DNA of 64,000 nt, from the NCBI RefSeq assembly GCF_014203665.1, contig NZ_JACHJN010000017.1, positions 1-64,000 of the forward strand, read 5' to 3'. The DNA comes from Saccharothrix tamanrassetensis. Its GTDB lineage: Bacteria > Actinomycetota > Actinomycetes > Mycobacteriales > Pseudonocardiaceae. This document shows, piece after piece, positions 35,289 through 43,007 of the stretch (its first letter is position 1; every line of letters begins with the position of its first letter). A model generated the notes under the pieces. It searched no databases and had not been told where the DNA came from. It saw nothing but the letters and a program-made list of their open reading frames with translations. The translations under genes were made by a program, and so were the position numbers.

Positions 35289-36794
35289 ATGACCCACCAC
35301 GTGACCGCAGGGCTGAGCAGCGGCACCATCCGCGGCCGCCGGTTCGACGGACACCTGTCGTTCCGGGGCATCCCCTATGCCGCGCCCCCGGTCGGGGACC
35401 GGCGATGGCGGTCGCCCGCACCGGTCGCGCCCTGGTCCGGCGTCCGGGACGCGACCGAGCCGGGGAACCCCGCGCCGCAGTCGGCCCAGTCGTTCGCGGA
35501 CGTCACCTCCGTCGACGAGGACTGCCTGACGCTGGACGTCACCGTGCCGGCGGTCCCGGGCACCGGGCGACCGGTGGTGGTGTGGCTGCACGGCGGCGGC
35601 GGGACGAACGGAACCGCTGCCACCTGCGATCCGCAGCGGCTGGCCGTCACCGGCGACCTCGTCGTCGTGGCACCGAACTCCCGGCTCGGCGTGCTCGGCT
35701 GCTTCGGCTACCCCGGCCTCGCCGACGGGGGGACCTTCGGCTTGCAGGACCAGCAGGCCGCACTGCGCTGGGTGCGGCGGGAGATCACGCGATTCGGCGG
35801 CGACCCGGCGAACGTGACCCTGGTCGGCGGGTCCTACGGGGCACTGATGATCGCAGCGCACCTGGTGTCACCCGCCTCGGCCGGGCTCTTCCACCGCGCG
35901 ATCCTGCAGAGCGCGTTCGCGGTCATGGGCTCGACGCCGGCGCACACCTTCATCCCCGGTGTCCCGGCGCTGCCGTCGATGTGGTCGCCGGCGGCCGAGC
36001 TGGACCGGCTCGGCGCCGCCACCGCCGTCGAGCACGGGTGGATCACGCCGGGCAGCGATCCCGAGTCGGCGCTAGCGCAGCTCCGGCGGGTTCCGGTGGC
36101 GGACCTGCTCCAGGCGTCGGGCGCCTTCATCCGGCCGGCCTTCGGCGGACCCACCCTGCCCGAATCGCCCGAGGAGGCACTGCCCGCCGGGCGCTTCCAC
36201 CGGGTGCCGCTGGTGCTGGGCACCACGCGGGACGAGGCGCGATTCCTCGTAGGCCTCTTCGCGGACCTCGCCGGCAACCCGGTCACAGCCGAGAGCTACC
36301 CGCGACTGGCGGCCGAGGCGTTCGGTGACGCGGCGGACGAGGTCGTCGCGCGCTACCCGCTCGACCACTTCCCGACACCGGGCCTCGCCTGGGCACAGGT
36401 CTGCACGGACCGGGCCTGGGCGCGACCGGCCTGGGAACTGGGGCGAACCTTCGCCGCGCACACCGACACGTGGTTCTACGAGTTCGCCGACCGGGACGCC
36501 CCACCGCTCGTGCCGCTCCCCGGTTTCCCGACCGGCGCCCAGCACTCCAGCGAACTGGTGTACCAGTTCGACTTCCCGGGCGGCCCGACGTTGTCGGCGG
36601 CACAACGCGAACTCGCCGACCGGATGCACCGGTACTGGGCGGCCTTCGCCGCGAACGGCGATCCCGCCCACGTCGACCTGCCGGCCTGGCCCGACTTCGG
36701 CACCGGCCACGTCCAGTCCCTGGCACCCGACCGGATCGGTGGCACGGACTACCGGGCCGACCACCGCCTGGACTTCTGGGCACGGATGCCCTGA
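35289..36794 (+). CDS. Carboxylesterase type B family protein
   Basis: A 501-aa alpha/beta-hydrolase of the carboxylesterase/p-nitrobenzyl esterase family, cleaving carboxylic esters. The N-terminal FRGIPYAAPPVGDRRW block and the oxyanion-hole HGGGG are present. The nucleophile elbow is GGSYG rather than the usual GESAG (Ser near residue 185). The acid is the Glu in GTTRDEARF and the His is in GAQHSSEL. No signal peptide is seen, so it is probably cytoplasmic. GGGGAGCGAAGG precedes the ATG. A palindrome upstream suggests control by a local repressor. Confidence 0.92.
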   Translation: MTHHVTAGLSSGTIRGRRFDGHLSFRGIPYAAPPVGDRRWRSPAPVAPWSGVRDATEPGNPAPQSAQSFADVTSVDEDCLTLDVTVPAVPGTGRPVVVWLHGGGGTNGTAATCDPQRLAVTGDLVVVAPNSRLGVLGCFGYPGLADGGTFGLQDQQAALRWVRREITRFGGDPANVTLVGGSYGALMIAAHLVSPASAGLFHRAILQSAFAVMGSTPAHTFIPGVPALPSMWSPAAELDRLGAATAVEHGWITPGSDPESALAQLRRVPVADLLQASGAFIRPAFGGPTLPESPEEALPAGRFHRVPLVLGTTRDEARFLVGLFADLAGNPVTAESYPRLAAEAFGDAADEVVARYPLDHFPTPGLAWAQVCTDRAWARPAWELGRTFAAHTDTWFYEFADRDAPPLVPLPGFPTGAQHSSELVYQFDFPGGPTLSAAQRELADRMHRYWAAFAANGDPAHVDLPAWPDFGTGHVQSLAPDRIGGTDYRADHRLDFWARMP

Positions 36795-36823
36795 GCGACC
36801 GGACGCGACCCGGGAGGACGCGC

Positions 36824-36851
36824 GCCGAGCCCGCGCGGCGGTGGGCTCGGC
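36824..36851. terminator. Hairpin between convergent esterase and SnoaL-like genes
   Basis: GCCGAGCCC (36824-36832) and GGGCTCGGC (36843-36851) form a perfect 9-bp stem with a 10-base loop, 30 bases after the esterase stop and 23 before the end of the convergent gene. Confidence 0.6.
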
Positions 36852-36874
36852 CGCGCCGGCCCACCGCCGTCCCG

Positions 36875-37228
36875 CTACGGCACGAGCACCGGCTGGTCCA
36901 ACGCCCACAGCCACGAGCCGTCCGGCTGGCGACGGGCGATCTCGACGGCCATCTCGCCCGTGGTCAGCGTGGACACCGTGAGTGCCAGGTCGCCGCTCAC
37001 CAGTGCCGGGTGCTGCCTGCCCGGCGAGAGCACCGGCGCCGCCGCGACGAACTGCTCGTACACTTCGCGGATCTCCGCATGTCCGGTCGCGAGATTGCCC
37101 GGCGGGAACGCCAGCACGGCGTCCGGCTCGTACAACGCCACCAGTCCGTCGACGTCGCCCGCGTTGCCGCGCTCGATGAAGTACCTGCCCAGGTCGTTCG
37201 GCTCAGTGGCCCTTGCCTTGCTCGTCAT
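36875..37228 (-). CDS. SnoaL-like/nuclear transport factor 2 fold protein
   Basis: A 117-aa protein with the small cone-shaped fold used by ketosteroid isomerases and polyketide cyclases. Typical features are a start with two helices (LGRYFIERGNAGDVDGLVALYEPDAVLAFPPG), the GHAEIREVYEQFV helix and a closing beta-sheet ending in WALDQPVLVP. Such proteins often serve as accessory isomerases or binding proteins. It is divergent from the WYL regulator at 37290, which probably controls it. Confidence 0.82.
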   Translation of the reverse strand: MTSKARATEPNDLGRYFIERGNAGDVDGLVALYEPDAVLAFPPGNLATGHAEIREVYEQFVAAAPVLSPGRQHPALVSGDLALTVSTLTTGEMAVEIARRQPDGSWLWALDQPVLVP

Positions 37229-37253
37229 GCCGATCAGCCTCCCAACGAATCAC

Positions 37254-37283
37254 GACATCCTGTGTCAGGTATTCATCTAGGGT
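37254..37283 (+). promoter_or_regulatory. Candidate leaderless promoter and operator of the WYL regulator
   Basis: TAGGGT at 37278-37283 fits the TANNNT -10 and ends 6 bases before the ATG at 37290, as in leaderless messages. The inverted repeat GACA-tcctg-TGTC at 37254-37266 covers the -35 region. Confidence 0.35.
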
Positions 37284-37289
37284 TTTCGG

Positions 37290-38264
37290 ATGCGCGCCGA
37301 CCGGTTGGTCTCCCTGGTGCTGCTGCTGCGCCAGCGCGGCCGGCTGTCCGCGACCGCGCTGGCCCGCGAGCTGGAGGTGTCCACCCGCACCGTGCTGCGC
37401 GACATCGAGGCGCTGTCCGCAGCCGGCGTCCCGGTGCACGCCGAACGCGGCCGGCACGGCGGTTTCGCGCTGCTGCCCGGTTTCCGGACCGAGCTCACCG
37501 GACTGAACCACGACGAGGCCCTCGCCCTGCTGGTCGCCGGATCACGGCGCGGCGCGCAGGCGTTCGGCCTCGGCTCGGCGCTCGCTTCGGCCATGCTCAA
37601 GGTGGTCGACGCGCTACCCGAAAGCCAACGGGACACCGCGGCCGGCGTGGCCGAGCGACTGCTCATCGACCCCGAGAGCGACCTCCTCTCGCGTCGACTG
37701 GTCGCCGAGGAGGTACCCGACCCCGTCGCGGCCGAGGTCCGGCGCGCGGTGTTCGCCGGGCACAAGCTGCGCATCCACTACGCGGCGGTGGGCCGGACGC
37801 CGGAATGGCGCACGGTGGACCCGATCGGCCTGGTCACGGTGCGCGAACAGGGCTACCTGCTGGCCACGAGGTCCGGCGCGGACCGCACCTACCGGTTGTC
37901 CCGGATCCTGGCCGCCGAGGAACTCGCCGAACCCGCGGAGCGACCGGACCGGGTCGACCTGGACCGGGCCTGGCAGGAGCGCAGCACGCGGTTCCGGACC
38001 GGCGGCGACCAGGTCACCGCGCTGGTGCGGGTGGACCCGGCGCGGCGGGAGGCGCTGGTGGGCACCGCGCTGGCCGTCCTCGCCGAAGAAGCCGACGCGG
38101 ACGGCCGACTGCGGCTGGAGGTGACCTTCCAGGATCCGAGGCACGCCGAGTGGGCGCTGTGGCAGCTCGCCACGAACGCGGAAGCCCTGGCCCCGCAGTG
38201 GCTGCGCACCGCCCTGCGCGACCGCGCCGCCGCGATCGCCACCCGCTACGCGGCGACCTCCTGA
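37290..38264 (+). CDS. WYL domain transcriptional regulator
   Basis: A 324-aa regulator. An N-terminal winged HTH of the DeoR/YafY kind (LRQRGRLSATALARELEVS, RTVLRDIEALSAAGVPVHAE) occupies residues 1-60. A WYL domain occupies about 140-235 (KLRIHYAAVGRTPEWRTVDPIGLV, GYLLATRSGADRTYRLSRI), and a helical C-terminal extension follows. WYL proteins sense small ligands or nucleic acid and often control neighbouring genes. The divergent SnoaL-like gene is the obvious candidate target. Confidence 0.9.
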   Translation: MRADRLVSLVLLLRQRGRLSATALARELEVSTRTVLRDIEALSAAGVPVHAERGRHGGFALLPGFRTELTGLNHDEALALLVAGSRRGAQAFGLGSALASAMLKVVDALPESQRDTAAGVAERLLIDPESDLLSRRLVAEEVPDPVAAEVRRAVFAGHKLRIHYAAVGRTPEWRTVDPIGLVTVREQGYLLATRSGADRTYRLSRILAAEELAEPAERPDRVDLDRAWQERSTRFRTGGDQVTALVRVDPARREALVGTALAVLAEEADADGRLRLEVTFQDPRHAEWALWQLATNAEALAPQWLRTALRDRAAAIATRYAATS

Positions 38265-38344
38265 GCGTCGGAGGACGATTACCGCGCCATGCTGGGGAGC
38301 CCGTCGAGGCACCCACCCCGACGCCCGCCTCCCGCTGCCACCGG

Positions 38345-39706
38345 TCAGCCCTGGGCGAGGTCGGCGAAGCGGCTGTAGTGGAGTTGGTGTGCCACCGTGA
38401 TGGTGGCGGTGGGGCCGGCCCGGTGCTTGGCGATGATCAGGTCCGCTTCGCCGGCCCTCGGGTCGTCGCGCTCCCAGGCGTCGGGGCGGTTGATCAGGAT
38501 CACCATGTCGGCGTCCTGCTCCAGCGAGCCCGACTCGCGCAGGTCGGACAGCTGGGGGCGCTTGTCGGTGCGCTGTTCCGGGCCTCGGTTGAGCTGGCTG
38601 ATGGCGATGACCGGGACTTCGAGCTCCTTCGCGATGAGCTTGAGGTTCCGGGAGAACTCGGAGACCTCCTGCTGGCGGGACTCGCTGCGCTTGCCCGACG
38701 ACATCAGCTGAAGGTAGTCGACCACGACCAGGCGCAGGTCGTGGCGCTGCTTGAGCCGCCTCGCCTTCGCCCTGATCTCCATCATGGTCAGGTTGGGCGA
38801 GTCGTCCACGAACAGCGGCGCCTCGCTGATCTCGCTCATCCGCCGGGCCAGCCTGGTCCAGTCGTCGTCGCTCATCCGGCCACCGCGCATGTCGCCCAGC
38901 CGGATGCGCGCCTCGGCCGACAGCATGCGCATCACGATCTCCGTGCGGCTCATCTCCAGCGAGAAGATCGCGCTGGTCAGACCGTGCTTCACCGAGCACG
39001 ACCGGGCGAAGTCCAGGCCCAGGGTGGACTTGCCGACGCCGGGGCGCGCCGCGACGATGATCATCTGGCCGGGGTGCAGGCCGTTGGTCAGCTCGTCCAG
39101 GTCGGCGAAGCCCGTCGGGATGCCCAGGGACGAGCCGCCCCGGGACGCGATGGCGTCGATCTCGTCCATGGTGGGCTGGAGCAGCTCCTCCAGCACCACG
39201 TAGTCCTCGGTGGTGCGCCGCTCGGTCACCTCGTAGATGGCCGCCTGCGCCCGGTCCACCACCTCGTCCACGTCGGCGCCCTCCGCGCCGTTGTAGCCGA
39301 GCTGCACGATCCGGGTGCCCGCCTCCACCAGCCGGCGCAGCACGGCCTTCTCCGCCACGATCTCGGCGTAGTAGGACGCGTTGGCGGCGGTCGGCACGGT
39401 CGCGATCAGGGTGTGCAGGTACGGCGCGCCACCGACCCGCAGCAGTTCGCCGCGGCGCTCCAGCTCGGCCGACACGGTGATCGGGTCGGCGGGCTCGCCG
39501 CGCCCGTAGAGGTCCAGCACGCAGTCGTACACGGCCTGGTGCGCGGGCCGGTAGAAGTCGTTGGGGGCGAGCACTTCGACGACGTCGGCGATGGCGTCCT
39601 TGCTCAGCAGCATCCCGCCCAGCACGGACTGCTCCGCCGCCAGGTCCTGTGGCGGCTGCCGTTCGAAACCGGGCTCGGCCATACCCCGGTCGTCCACCAG
39701 CGCCAC
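38345..39706 (-). CDS. dnaB: Replicative DNA helicase DnaB
   Basis: A 453-aa hexameric 5'-3' helicase that unwinds the fork and recruits primase. The N-terminal primase-binding domain begins QPPQDLAAEQSVLGGML. The RecA-like domain has Walker A ARPGVGKST (about residues 220-228), Walker B LVVVDYLQLM and the DnaB4 motif near QLSDLRESGSLEQDADMV. No intein interrupts it, unlike the M. tuberculosis gene. The GTG at 39706, with GGTGAG 7 bases upstream, is preferred; an ATG at 39682 is the alternative. The upstream gap holds a DnaA-box cluster and the rplI terminator. Confidence 0.96.
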   Translation of the reverse strand: MALVDDRGMAEPGFERQPPQDLAAEQSVLGGMLLSKDAIADVVEVLAPNDFYRPAHQAVYDCVLDLYGRGEPADPITVSAELERRGELLRVGGAPYLHTLIATVPTAANASYYAEIVAEKAVLRRLVEAGTRIVQLGYNGAEGADVDEVVDRAQAAIYEVTERRTTEDYVVLEELLQPTMDEIDAIASRGGSSLGIPTGFADLDELTNGLHPGQMIIVAARPGVGKSTLGLDFARSCSVKHGLTSAIFSLEMSRTEIVMRMLSAEARIRLGDMRGGRMSDDDWTRLARRMSEISEAPLFVDDSPNLTMMEIRAKARRLKQRHDLRLVVVDYLQLMSSGKRSESRQQEVSEFSRNLKLIAKELEVPVIAISQLNRGPEQRTDKRPQLSDLRESGSLEQDADMVILINRPDAWERDDPRAGEADLIIAKHRAGPTATITVAHQLHYSRFADLAQG

Positions 39707-39841
39707 CGCGCACTCACCCCAATCCTCTCGTGTGCCAAGTTCTACCTCGCGGGTACGACAATTTCCGCGAGCCACGCTCAGCGACCTCGCGGACGCTAGA
39801 GGCCCCCGGATGGCGCAGGCAAACGACCCTGGGGATAGACC

Positions 39842-40053
39842 GGTGGACAGCCTGGGGATGGTTGCGGCGGGTTGGCCACAGTGTGCTGGAAAGCTGTGGA
39901 CAACCTGGGTACAACTCGGCCTGTGACGGAAGTTTCCGCTGGTCAGACCCTGTGGATAACTGTGTGGAAAAGTCCTTGGTCACACCCCGGCGTGTCGCGT
40001 GTAACCGCCTGCGCGGCGTGTCGCGACCGACCCGTCACAGCGGGTTGTCCACA
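39842..40053. other. DnaA-box cluster upstream of dnaB
   Basis: Four good 9-mers occur in about 160 bp: TTGTCCACA (minus, 39895-39903), TTATCCACA (minus, 39951-39959), TTTTCCACA (minus, 39963-39971) and TTGTCCACA (plus, 40045-40053). Weaker matches lie at 39842-39850 (CTGTCCACC), 39872-39880 (TTGGCCACA) and 39976-39984 (TTGGTCACA). The first and last match the high-GC actinobacterial consensus, and the second the E. coli consensus. The 423-bp gap 39707-40129 holds no gene. oriC normally lies by dnaA-dnaN, which are not here. Confidence 0.8.
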
Positions 40054-40067
40054 GCCGGATGTGCAGA

Positions 40068-40104
40068 AGCGCCGCCCGACCGGAGTATCCGGCCGGACGG
40101 CGCT
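40068..40104 (-). terminator. Terminator of the rpsF-ssb-rpsR-rplI operon
   Basis: AGCGCCGCCCGACCGGA (40068-40084) pairs along all 17 positions, with two G:U, with 40088-40104 around a 3-base loop. It lies 26-62 bases after the rplI stop on the minus strand and separates rplI from dnaB. Confidence 0.8.
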
Positions 40105-40129
40105 CCCGGCGTCGAATCGCGGGTGGGAC

Positions 40130-40585
40130 TCAGCCCGCGGCAGCGACCTCGACGGCCAGCGACACGGTGACCTCGGGGTGCAGGCGCACCGAAACGGTGT
40201 GCTTGCCCAGGGTCTTGATGTGCCCGCCGATCTCGACCGCGCGCTTGTCCAGCGCCGGACCACCGGCGTTGCGCACGGCGGACACGACGTCGGACGAGGT
40301 GACCGAGCCGAACAGCTTCTTCGAGCCGACGGCGGCCTTCGCCTTGAGCGTCACGGAACCCAGGCCCTCCAGCGAGGACTTGATCTCCTTGGCGTGGTCC
40401 AGGTCGCGGACCCGGCGGGTCTCCTGCGCGCGGCGGATGACCTCGACCTGCTTGGCCGCGCCCTTGGTGGCGAGGATCGCCAGGCCGCGGGGCAGCAGGT
40501 AGTTGCGGCCGTAGCCGTCCTTGACCTCGACGATGTCGCCGGGGCCACCGAGGCCGCTGACGTCAGCGGTGAGGATGAGCTTCAC
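40130..40585 (-). CDS. rplI: 50S ribosomal protein L9
   Basis: A 151-aa primary rRNA-binding protein of the large subunit. The N-terminal domain MKLILTADVSGLGGPGDIVEVKDGYGRNYLLPRG is the family signature (quoted in pieces: LGGPGDIVEVKDGYGRNYL and PRGLAI), followed by the long connecting helix and a C-terminal domain. It is the last gene of the four-gene ribosomal/SSB operon and is followed by a strong terminator. Confidence 0.97.
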   Translation of the reverse strand: MKLILTADVSGLGGPGDIVEVKDGYGRNYLLPRGLAILATKGAAKQVEVIRRAQETRRVRDLDHAKEIKSSLEGLGSVTLKAKAAVGSKKLFGSVTSSDVVSAVRNAGGPALDKRAVEIGGHIKTLGKHTVSVRLHPEVTVSLAVEVAAAG

Positions 40586-40600
40586 GGTGTCTCCCCTTTC

Positions 40601-40840
40601 TCAGCGAGCGGTCGAGGTGTAGGGCAGCAGCGCCATCTCGCGGGCGTTCTTGACCGCGACCGCGACGTCGCGCTGGTGCTGCGAGCAGTTGCCGGTCACC
40701 CGGCGGGCGCGGATCTTGCCCCGGTCCGAGATGTACTTCCGGAGCAGGGTGGTGTCCTTGTAGTCGATCGCGTGCGCATTGCGGTCCTTGCAGAACGCGC
40801 AGACCTTCTTCTTGGGCTTGCGCACAGGCGGCTTGGCCAT
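40601..40840 (-). CDS. rpsR: 30S ribosomal protein S18 (zinc-binding form)
   Basis: A 79-aa protein that dimerises with S6 on the platform of the small subunit. CAFC near residues 14-17 and CSQH near 52-55 give the zinc-ribbon (C+) form. The body KDTTLLRKYISDRGKIRARRVTG matches the family (seen as TTLLRKYISDRGKI). Actinobacteria often carry a second, zinc-free copy elsewhere. Co-transcribed with ssb and rplI. Confidence 0.96.
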   Translation of the reverse strand: MAKPPVRKPKKKVCAFCKDRNAHAIDYKDTTLLRKYISDRGKIRARRVTGNCSQHQRDVAVAVKNAREMALLPYTSTAR

Positions 40841-40882
40841 GTGGTTACTCCTGGGATCACGCGGTGAGGTAAGGGGTGCGGT

Positions 40883-41392
40883 CTAGAAGGGGGGCTCGTC
40901 GGAGAAGCCGCCGCCGGAACCCGCCGGGGGCGCGGAGCCCCAGGGGTCGTCGGCCGGGGCGCCACCGCCACCGCCGCCACCGCCACGAGACTGGCCGCCG
41001 CCGCCGAAGCCGCCGCCGCCGTCTCCACGGCTGACCTTGTTGACCTTCGCGGTCGCGTACCGCAGCGAGGGGCCGATCTCGTCGACCTCCAGCTCGATGA
41101 CGGTGCGCTTCTCGCCTTCCTTCGTCTCGAAGGAACGCTGGCGCAGGCGCCCGGACACGAGCACGCGCGAACCGCGGGTGAGCGACTCGGCCACGTTCTC
41201 CGCGACCTGGCGCCACACGTTGCACCGCAGGAACAGCGCCTCCCCGTCCTTCCACTCGCCGCTCTGGCGGTCGAAGGTCCGGGGCGTGGAGGCGACCGTG
41301 AAGCTCGCCACCGCGGCGCCGGACTGGGTGAAGCGCAGTTCGGGATCGGCGGTCAGGTTTCCGACCACCGTGATCGTCGTCTCGCCAGCCAT
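40883..41392 (-). CDS. ssb: Single-stranded DNA-binding protein
   Basis: A 169-aa SSB. The OB-fold covers residues 1 to about 115 (TTITVVGNLTADPELRFTQ, FLRCNVWRQVAENVAES, GSRVLVSGRLRQRSF). A Gly-rich disordered linker (GGGG runs, about 120-150) leads to the acidic protein-interaction tip DEPPF. It protects ssDNA and recruits replication and repair enzymes. It sits between rpsF and rpsR as in most bacteria. Confidence 0.97.
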   Translation of the reverse strand: MAGETTITVVGNLTADPELRFTQSGAAVASFTVASTPRTFDRQSGEWKDGEALFLRCNVWRQVAENVAESLTRGSRVLVSGRLRQRSFETKEGEKRTVIELEVDEIGPSLRYATAKVNKVSRGDGGGGFGGGGQSRGGGGGGGGAPADDPWGSAPPAGSGGGFSDEPPF

Positions 41393-41405
41393 GTCGGGAG
41401 GGCTC

Positions 41406-41717
41406 CTAAGCCTTGACGGCCGCGGCCTTGGCGGGCTCGCGACGCAGGACCTTGGTCCGGAGCACCGTCTCCTGAAGGCCGAGCTGGCGGTCCAGCTCCT
41501 TCACCGCGTCCGGGGTCGAGGTCAGGTCGAGCACCGCGTAGATGCCCTCGGTGTTCTTGTTGATCTCGAAGCTCAGCCGGCGCTTGCCCCACACCTCGAC
41601 CTTCTCGACGTTGCCGCCCGTGGTGCGGATGACGTTGAGGAAAGTGTCGAGCGAGGGCGCAATGGTGCGCTCGTCGAGACTGGGGTCCAGGATGACCATG
41701 ACTTCGTAATGACGCAT
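41406..41717 (-). CDS. rpsF: 30S ribosomal protein S6
   Basis: A 103-aa S18 partner on the small-subunit platform. RHYEVMVILDPSLDERTIAP, VWGKRRLSFEINKNTEGIYA and LGLQETVLRTKVLRRE are family-typical. The ATG at 41717 is chosen over an ATG 9 bases upstream because it begins RHYE and has AGGAGGTGAG at a good distance. That ribosome site is held in an RNA stem (see the leader entry), consistent with feedback by S6:S18. Confidence 0.96.
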   Translation of the reverse strand: MRHYEVMVILDPSLDERTIAPSLDTFLNVIRTTGGNVEKVEVWGKRRLSFEINKNTEGIYAVLDLTSTPDAVKELDRQLGLQETVLRTKVLRREPAKAAAVKA

Positions 41718-41729
41718 GAAGACCACTCA

Positions 41730-41772
41730 CCTCCTGTGGACTCGGCGGCCACGGACTTTCCGTGGCAGGAGG
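41730..41772 (-). promoter_or_regulatory. Putative S6:S18 autoregulatory mRNA leader
   Basis: In the rpsF message CCUCCUG (41772-41766) pairs with CAGGAGG (41736-41730), hiding the ribosome site. Inside it, CCACGGA-AAG-UCCGUGG (41765-41749) is a perfect 7-bp hairpin. A 12-base bulge CCGCCGAGUCCA (41748-41737) on the 3' side contains CCG. SD-blocking stem, apical hairpin and CCG bulge are the hallmarks of the known S6:S18 leader. Confidence 0.75.
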
Positions 41773-41806
41773 GGTCGTTGCGTCAGCAACCCGCAGAGGT
41801 TAGCAA

Positions 41807-41838
41807 ACAGCCCCCGGCGCACCGCGTCCGGGGGCTGT
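41807..41838 (-). terminator. Terminator of the LPXTG-protein gene
   Basis: ACAGCCCCCGG (41807-41817) and CCGGGGGCTGT (41828-41838) form a perfect 11-bp stem with a 10-base loop. On the minus strand it is followed by TTTGCT, 19-50 bases after the stop at 41857. Confidence 0.8.
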
Positions 41839-41856
41839 GCGAGCAGCGGGAACGGG

Positions 41857-42855
41857 CTAGGCGACGGCCCGGCGCAGCACCCAGGTGCGGACCAGCGCGC
41901 CGGTCACGCAGGACAGCGCCAGCACGGCCAGCAGCACGGGGGCCGCCACGCCGCCGCCCACCCGGCCGGTGCCGGGGAGCGCCTGCGCGCGGCCCGCGGT
42001 CTGCACGCCGTCGGTGTCCGTGCCGGGCAGCCCGTAGCCGGGCCGGTAGCCGGGGACGCCGCCGCCGTACCGCACGCCCGGCGACGGGGAGAACTGACCG
42101 GGCATCGCGAACGGCAGCGAGCCGTAGCTGAACAGCGGCACCCGGCCGAAGTTCCCGCCGAACGGGTTGGCGCCGTACAGCGGCAGGTCCAGGCCGCCCA
42201 CGCCGCCGACCGGCGTGAAGCCGCCCGCCTGGCCGTCGCCGGGCCGGCCGGTGCCGGGCGTGCCGCCGGGCTGTCCGGTGCCGGGCTGACCGGCGGGTGG
42301 CGGGGTGCCGGGGTTCGGCGACGGCTTGCCGCCGGGCAGGTCCGGCAGCCGGCCGGTGGCCTGCTGCGACGCGTCCGCGACCGCCTTGGAGCCGTCCTGC
42401 ACGGGCGCCGCGACGGCGTTCACGCCGGTCACCGTCACGCCGCAGAGCTTGGTCAAGCCGGCCTGCACGCTGTGGGTCAGCGTGGTGATGATCGGCCCGA
42501 GCAGCGGGATCTTGTTCAGCTCCGCGACGACCTTGTTCGCGATGTCGCCTCCGCTGATCACGCCGGTCCCGGTGGGGATCGCGCCGATCGGGATGGGCGG
42601 CAGGGCGGTGAACGTGGCGCGGAACGGCTCCGCCAGCGGCGGGCCGAGCAGCGGCACCGCCCGGACCAGGTCGACCACCGGCTGCACGACGGCCGCCGGG
42701 CTCAGCGACACCGGGGTGCCGGGTGCGCCCTGGACCGCGGTGGCACAGCTGCCGACCACCACGGGTTCGGCCGCGTCGGCGGTGCCCGCACCGACCGCAC
42801 CGACCGCGAACACCACGGCCGCCGCGCCCAACAGCCGGGTGAGTCGGGTCCGCAT
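41857..42855 (-). CDS. Cell-wall-anchored LPXTG protein of unknown function
   Basis: A 332-aa protein. An N-terminal signal sequence covers residues 1-29 (ends TADAA). The mature N-half has two Cys (in VGSCATAV and LTKLCGVTV) that could pair and two PLLGP motifs. A Pro/Gly/Gln linker around 175-215 (GQPGTGQPGG) is followed by a Gly/Tyr/Pro region. The C-terminus is a sorting signal: LPGTG, then a hydrophobic helix, then RR near the end. It should be covalently attached by a sortase; none is in the window. It interrupts the otherwise conserved rpsF-GT87 neighbourhood. No known enzymatic domain. Confidence 0.82.
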   Translation of the reverse strand: MRTRLTRLLGAAAVVFAVGAVGAGTADAAEPVVVGSCATAVQGAPGTPVSLSPAAVVQPVVDLVRAVPLLGPPLAEPFRATFTALPPIPIGAIPTGTGVISGGDIANKVVAELNKIPLLGPIITTLTHSVQAGLTKLCGVTVTGVNAVAAPVQDGSKAVADASQQATGRLPDLPGGKPSPNPGTPPPAGQPGTGQPGGTPGTGRPGDGQAGGFTPVGGVGGLDLPLYGANPFGGNFGRVPLFSYGSLPFAMPGQFSPSPGVRYGGGVPGYRPGYGLPGTDTDGVQTAGRAQALPGTGRVGGGVAAPVLLAVLALSCVTGALVRTWVLRRAVA

Positions 42856-42890
42856 GTCTGGCCTCCCTGGCCTGCCTCCGCGCCGTTTCC

Positions 42891-42902
42891 TACTTACAAG
42901 TA
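42891..42902. promoter_or_regulatory. Short palindrome upstream of the LPXTG gene
   Basis: TACTT-AC-AAGTA lies 36-47 bases before the LPXTG-protein ATG on the minus strand, in an AT-richer patch than its surroundings. It may be an operator or part of the promoter. Confidence 0.3.
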
Positions 42903-43007
42903 ACGAGCGTAGGGCCTAGTGGTGACGTGAGTCATGTCCCCTTTTCACATTTTCCGTATCGCCGGTCAGGCCCGCCGCGTTGCAGCGCCCGACTACTCTG
43001 CACAGTC

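Noticed and set aside
39707..40129. Chromosomal oriC
   Set aside because: The DnaA boxes are too few for an actinobacterial oriC, no AT-rich unwinding region is present, and dnaA/dnaN are absent.
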